The notes under the pieces were generated by a model. That model was given only the letters and a program-made list of their open reading frames with translations. It was not told the origin of the DNA and made no database searches. Source: Aurelia coerulea (Eukaryota; Cnidaria; Scyphozoa; Semaeostomeae; Ulmaridae). Taken from it: a DNA stretch of 64,000 bases. The position numbers and the translations under genes were made by a program. The DNA lies in NCBI GenBank assembly GCA_039566865.1, contig CM076955.1, forward strand, positions 14,901,501-14,965,500. The letters run 5' to 3'. Of the stretch, positions 59,547 through 64,000 are shown in pieces. Within the stretch, counting starts at the first letter, position 1, and every line of letters begins with the position of its first letter.

Positions 59547-60241
59547 ACCTATTTAGCTATTAATTTGCTGATTAAGACTGCGTTCGTTCACATGATACCA
59601 GCACAATTTGAAAAAACTCGTTTGCAATTTCCCAAAGACTGCTGCCAAAGAAATGTACCTGCACCTTAAGAATCCACCAGCCTCGTTTTGGAAGTGGCGA
59701 AAAATGTTTCGTTGTCATCGTTTGGGAATGTTCAGACCGTTCTGACAATGCAGTTTTCAAAAGTGCTGGTTAGAGCTCTGTTTTCAAAGTCTACCATCTT
59801 CAAATCTGCTGGCAAAACGTGTGCCGTTTTCATGTAAGCGGGGGGCCTAACCGCCACATTTTTCACCATTTTCAAATTGTGCCAGTATCGTGTGAACGCA
59901 TTGTAAGTCAGAAGAAAAGAAATACATTTTGCTGGTCTTGAGAGTTTATATTTTAGCGGATATGTCCATAGTTGAATACATTTCCAGTTATTTATTTGTG
60001 AAGTTCCAATTTTTAAAGCACACAACTATTTTACGATGCGATGGAAGAATTCTAAATCCAGCTTTTGTCAAATGTGAAATTGGTATTGTCAGTCACAAGT
60101 ATGGGAGCATACAAGCTTGGGAGTATTTTTTCCTTCATAAGAAACTGGACATCCTCTTTTCCCCGATTTCTTAAAAATTAAAAAAAAATGAAACAAAGTT
60201 TATTCAAAAGTTAAACATCTTCCAATCTTTCATACCTCGTA

Positions 60242-60789
60242 CCGGGTGTCCCAAAAAAAGTACTCCCGTTTGAAAAATCACCAAAAACTCGATTTCACAG
60301 CCGATCTTCAATTTTCTTTTCTTGTCAAGTGTATCAAGGACCAAATTATTTTCCAATATATAGCTGATCTTGAAATTGACTTAAAAATTAGCAAATTTAG
60401 CTCTTTTTAGGGCTACCTGGTTTTGAATCATACTGCAAAAAAGCAATGATGATTGCCAAATCAATTTGTTTGTGCATATAGAGCTTCTAGTTTGGTCTTA
60501 AATGACAGAAATAAATGCGCACTATCATTGCAGACCTCAGTGATGATAAAGAATCTGAAAATTTTGACTCTTAGGCAAGATTGAGTATTTTGCTTAAAAA
60601 CTACAGCTCAAAATAAGGTTTTTCAACGTGTAATTTTTCAACCTTGCTGTATCAAAAGCAAACATTTTATCATATCTGAATATTTTTGGATCTTTGAAAA
60701 AACAACACAATAAGAAAATTTTATCAAAGGTTTGATAATCAATTTTTGGTGATTTTTGAAACAGGAGTACTTTTTTTTGGGACACCCGG
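60242..60789. mobile_element. CCGGGTGTCCC-type MITE, copy 3, complete
   Basis: CCGGGTGTCCCAAAAAAAGT and its mirror, TA on both sides (60240-60241, 60790-60791). Best preserved copy of the family, 548 bp. Confidence 0.9.
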
Positions 60790-60954
60790 TACTTTTCACG
60801 TAAAGTGGTCTATTGTTCTTTGAATATTTAGGCCTCTAATTTTTTACCCTTTCCTTAGATAGGGGTGTTCCAAAACTATGCTGCATTACTATGTTGAGCC
60901 TATAGGTTTCGAATTTGCTTTGTGGAAGGAAGCATCCCACATACTGTGAATGAT

Positions 60955-61244
60955 CCCCGAGGGGTACAAAACATGTTCAGGGTACGGTATGTTCCGCCCA
61001 TATTGGTGGGGTTTTGGCCCCAAAATTCTCTAAACAAGGGTCCTTTCTCGGCTGATTTTCCATACACATATGGGTAGGATTTGGCTGAAATTCGCCAAAA
61101 ATAGTTGAAAATTGCCAGTTTTCTGCAAAAATTCAGCATAAAAGTGGGTACCAGAGTCGGTAATTAGAAGAGGGTGCCTTTCTGAAACCCGAACGGCAGA
61201 CTCCCGTCCATCCACGGGTCATGTAGCCCCATCCCCCTCTGGGG
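60955..61244. mobile_element. G-run-like element, degraded
   Basis: CCCGAGGGGTACAAAACATG with GGGTACGGTATGTTCCGCCC at the left, ATCCCCCTCTGGG at the right. The flanks GAATGATC and GAACGAGC agree at six of eight bases. Confidence 0.5.
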
Positions 61245-61817
61245 AACGAGCTGTATCCTCAGTTGTCTCATTTTTATGCAGTTGTATGCAGTTGTATGGG
61301 AGAGCTAGGCTTCAACTTAGAGTGAGGGACCGTGTTTGGGTCAATCGGACATGTGGTTGCTTCACGACACAAGAAATTCAAAATAAGTGCGGTTGCTTCA
61401 TTACAGCAGTTCTTTACTTCTCCAACATCATGAAGAGGTCAAGTTTATTCACAACAAAACATCATCAACTTTTTTTCAAATATTGAAAACTCCAAATACG
61501 ATGCTAATGCTATTCTATTGGAATCAAAAGCAGAAAATTACAAAGAATGAAGATTTAACAGCAAATTTTCCACAATGTCCTTCAATTTAACTGTTGATTT
61601 CTTACTGCTTGTCAAGCATCGTACCAAAGTTTCTTTAATTTTGCAGCCATCCCGGTACTAGTTTCTAACAAACATGTTTCTTATAACTGTTGTGTAAGTC
61701 TCGATCGATAAGACCCGGTGTAGCTTACTTCGGAAGAAAACAACTGGAAATGCTGCCAACAGAAAATTTCAGAACCTTTGAACAAAATGTTAAACAAACT
61801 AAACCGGTCCTAGAATA

Positions 61818-62256
61818 CAGTAAGAACCCGCAAAATAGAAACCACTCTATAAGAAACCTCAGGCTGATTTTTTTGAGAAATGGTGCCCTCATATAAGAAA
61901 CTCCTCAGCCTGATTCTTGGAAGGTTTCCTATAAGAGGATCCCAAAAAATTTCATATTTAGTAATTTTTGTTAAAATCAGGTGCTAAATATTGTTTTAAA
62001 GATTTCATGCAAAAGCATCTCCATCTACAGTATACTTGGCATGCATGCTATGATTGACCAAATTTGGAGAGAATGCTACGTAACAAGAACATACTGTTTG
62101 ATAGCGTTTGCTCTGGGGTTTCTTTAAAGATTTGAAGGTTTCTTAATAACCATGTGATAAGAAAAATTTCAGCCTGTTTGCAGATTAATGCCCTTTAATA
62201 AGAAACCCAAGAGGCTGTTTTGAAAAAACTGGTTTCTATTTTGCGGGTTTTTACTG
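61818..62256. mobile_element. TA-flanked element ending CAGTAAGAACCCGC
   Basis: CAGTAAGAACCCGCAAAATA and its mirror, TA at 61816-61817 and 62257-62258. TATAAGAAACCTC motifs inside link it to 34024 and 36223. Confidence 0.88.
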
Positions 62257-62259
62257 TAA

Positions 62260-63519
62260 GGTGCAGGAAAATTTCTGGTGTCCTTTTTTCAGTTTTCATA
62301 AAAGTTTTGACCTGCCCTGGAAAATTTGCTTTATTGACAAACCTTTCCTGGATACGAAAGGCTTATTCTTGGTTACGGTCAGGAGTTCTCTTCTGAAATT
62401 AGTACTACCCTATCGGCAGGCACACCGCTGGTCCTCAGTCGAAGAAAACCATAGTTTATGAATGCCTACAATATGGTATCAAGCAAAAGTCTCTCACTCA
62501 TCTGGTTTATGATTTAGAAATTTGATGACGTCAAGAAACGCTGTAATTTCCAAAAATATTCAAAATTTCCGAAAAGTCCAACGGTAGAATTATAGATAAG
62601 TAGCTAAAGTTTCTTTCAAGCCATTCAATCAGAAGAAATAGTTCATTAAATTTTACACCCACCTTTTTATGCTGAGATAAAGATTTGGAACCTATGCTGT
62701 AATGTAGACACTCCAGAGACAAGATCTGGCATAATTTCTTGCTGTATTCTTTTATTCTTAACCAATTCTTATTTTCTGAATTGCCAAAAAGGTAAAAGTT
62801 GCTGTTTTTTCTGCTTCACTTTCTTGATTGTGCTCTTCTTTTTTCGCTACATATATGTTTCTTGTCATGGAATCTAAAACATCAGTGACATGTTTGAAGA
62901 AAATATTTCATTGCGTTTCAACGATGAATTTTAGTAAAAGGATAAGGGTTCGATAACATGTTTATGAGTAGGTCGTTGAGCTTAACATTTTATGTTTTGA
63001 TCACAAAACTCTCGGGTGCTCATTTGAAAGAGGGAATGTTTTAGGAAGAACTACAAGGGTGATTTGTTCCAAAGAAGATAAACCGATGTCAATGATTTTG
63101 ATATAGGATAGCGGCAAACTTCTATCTGGTATGCGCTTTCTTTATTTGCTAATTAGCAGAGATAAAACACGTTAATCAATTGCTTTGAAGTGTGTGACGG
63201 ACTTCCTTTCTGACTCTCCGAGTACCAAATAAACGAGGAGTTGAGAATAATCAGGGGGTTGGAATTGTTTCGATATAACAGTAATCGGGGGTTGGAACAA
63301 TCGGGGAAAGGTAGGAAACATTGAAAATAGTCGTTTTCTTAGTTAAACACGTATCTGTTTATACCTATTCAAAAATTGTATTTACTATTATTTCAATTTT
63401 TCAAGAATTGATGAAAAGGGGTTTGAACATTTTTCAAAAATTAATAAGCGTGGTGGGGGGACGATTATTCGGTACTCGAGCGTAAATTACAAACTGGAAT
63501 TTGTGATAAAACACTGATG
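62260..63519. other. Intergenic stretch, nothing recognised
   Basis: AT-rich; only short frames without protein-like composition. Near 63240-63300 two GGGGTTGGAA phrases about 40 bp apart are the only visible structure. Confidence 0.5.
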
Positions 63520-63560
63520 GTTGTTACTGTTGTTGTTGTTGCTGTTGTTGTTGTTGTTTT
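63520..63560 (+). repeat. GTT microsatellite
   Basis: About twelve GTT units with one GCT interruption, upstream of the next gene. Confidence 0.9.
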
Positions 63561-63829
63561 GAAACAACTTCAACAACGTCAACTCTGAAAAACATGGCCG
63601 CTGGAAAAGAACGTAATTTGGTCCAGTGATTTTGCTCGATGGTTTTGGCGAGTTGTCTTGCATGCAGAAGTTTGGTCGATGCTAGGATATCATCATATAA
63701 TATCATAAGAATATGCTTATGAAGTATAAACAGTTAAGATGACCTTAGCAAAGCAACGGTGGTGTAAACAGAAACCTGGTTGAGTCGCGGGGAGAGGCAC
63801 GTGTACAGTACAGCAAAGGAAGGAGCAAC

Positions 63830-63880
63830 ATGTCGGAAGAAGCAGATAGTCCAACTGATTGCTGTAAACCCTACCTTGTG
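63830..63880 (+). CDS. Probable first coding exon of the next gene
   Basis: ATG in the context GGAGCAACATGTCG, 17 codons (MSEEADSPTDCCKPYLV), then a good donor GTAAGC at 63881 in phase 0. The composition upstream is more GC-rich than the surroundings. The short peptide does not identify a family. Confidence 0.45.
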
Positions 63881-64000
63881 GTAAGCACCGGAAGCAACTT
63901 CAATTTTTCCAAGTAATCATATTTTAGAGTTTTTGGCACACCAGATTACCTGGGTGTCTTCTTTACCTGCTTTGAACTGTGTTACTGTGTTTTGAATGTT

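Noticed and set aside
58640..58660. Single CCGGGTGAG-like ends near 24175, 32469 and 58645 as elements
   Set aside because: No partner end at a plausible distance; at best relics.
63524..63706. Minus-strand frame ending in polyglutamine
   Set aside because: The glutamines come from the GTT microsatellite; the rest has no protein-like composition.

Overview
The window is from an animal nuclear genome: AT-rich, intron-rich and packed with transposable elements. It holds an intact BEL/Pao LTR retrotransposon (a metazoan lineage), many degraded LINE fragments, tRNA-derived SINEs and dozens of foldback/MITE elements. A (TTAGGG)n tract and the protein family fit a marine invertebrate, but the sequence alone does not fix the phylum.

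The backbone is one large plus-strand gene, a PARP4 (vault poly(ADP-ribose) polymerase) orthologue. I reconstructed 28 coding exons from 3075 to 59546 using splice sites and codon phase. The joined exons total 5181 nt, exactly 1727 codons including the stop, with every phase matching. Order in the protein: a short N-terminal segment, the PARP regulatory helical domain, the ADP-ribosyltransferase domain with an H-Y-E triad, a VIT domain, a VWA domain with a complete MIDAS, an acidic and then modular linker, and a C-terminal domain matching the vault-binding end of PARP4. The N-terminal BRCT domain expected for PARP4 was not found and may lie upstream of the window. The linker (38198-54006) is built from 15 consecutive symmetric phase-1 exons, nine of them related repeat copies. 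Five of these sit in a tandem array with a unit of about 182 bp (43205-44046).

The introns are a layered record of transposition. A 7382-bp BEL/Pao element (5704-13085, target duplication ATTAC, LTRs 3 substitutions apart) sits in the same orientation as the host gene, inside an older G-run-bounded element (target duplication GATGATGT). That G-run family recurs through the window. At least four copies have clear 8-bp target duplications, and each carries a different short phrase repeated in its interior, one of them TTAGGG. Other families are TA-flanked elements ending CCGGGTG, TA-flanked elements with TATAAGAAAC subterminal motifs, TTAA-flanked elements, foldbacks with 9-bp duplications ending AACAAGG, and tiny hairpins ending TACCCTGGG.

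At the right end (59547-63829) lies an intergenic stretch with three more elements and a GTT microsatellite. A probable first coding exon of the next plus-strand gene follows (63830-63880). At the left end an unidentified minus-strand open segment (237-396) may be the last exon of another gene. I saw no rRNA, tRNA gene, CRISPR array, operon or bacterial-style signal.
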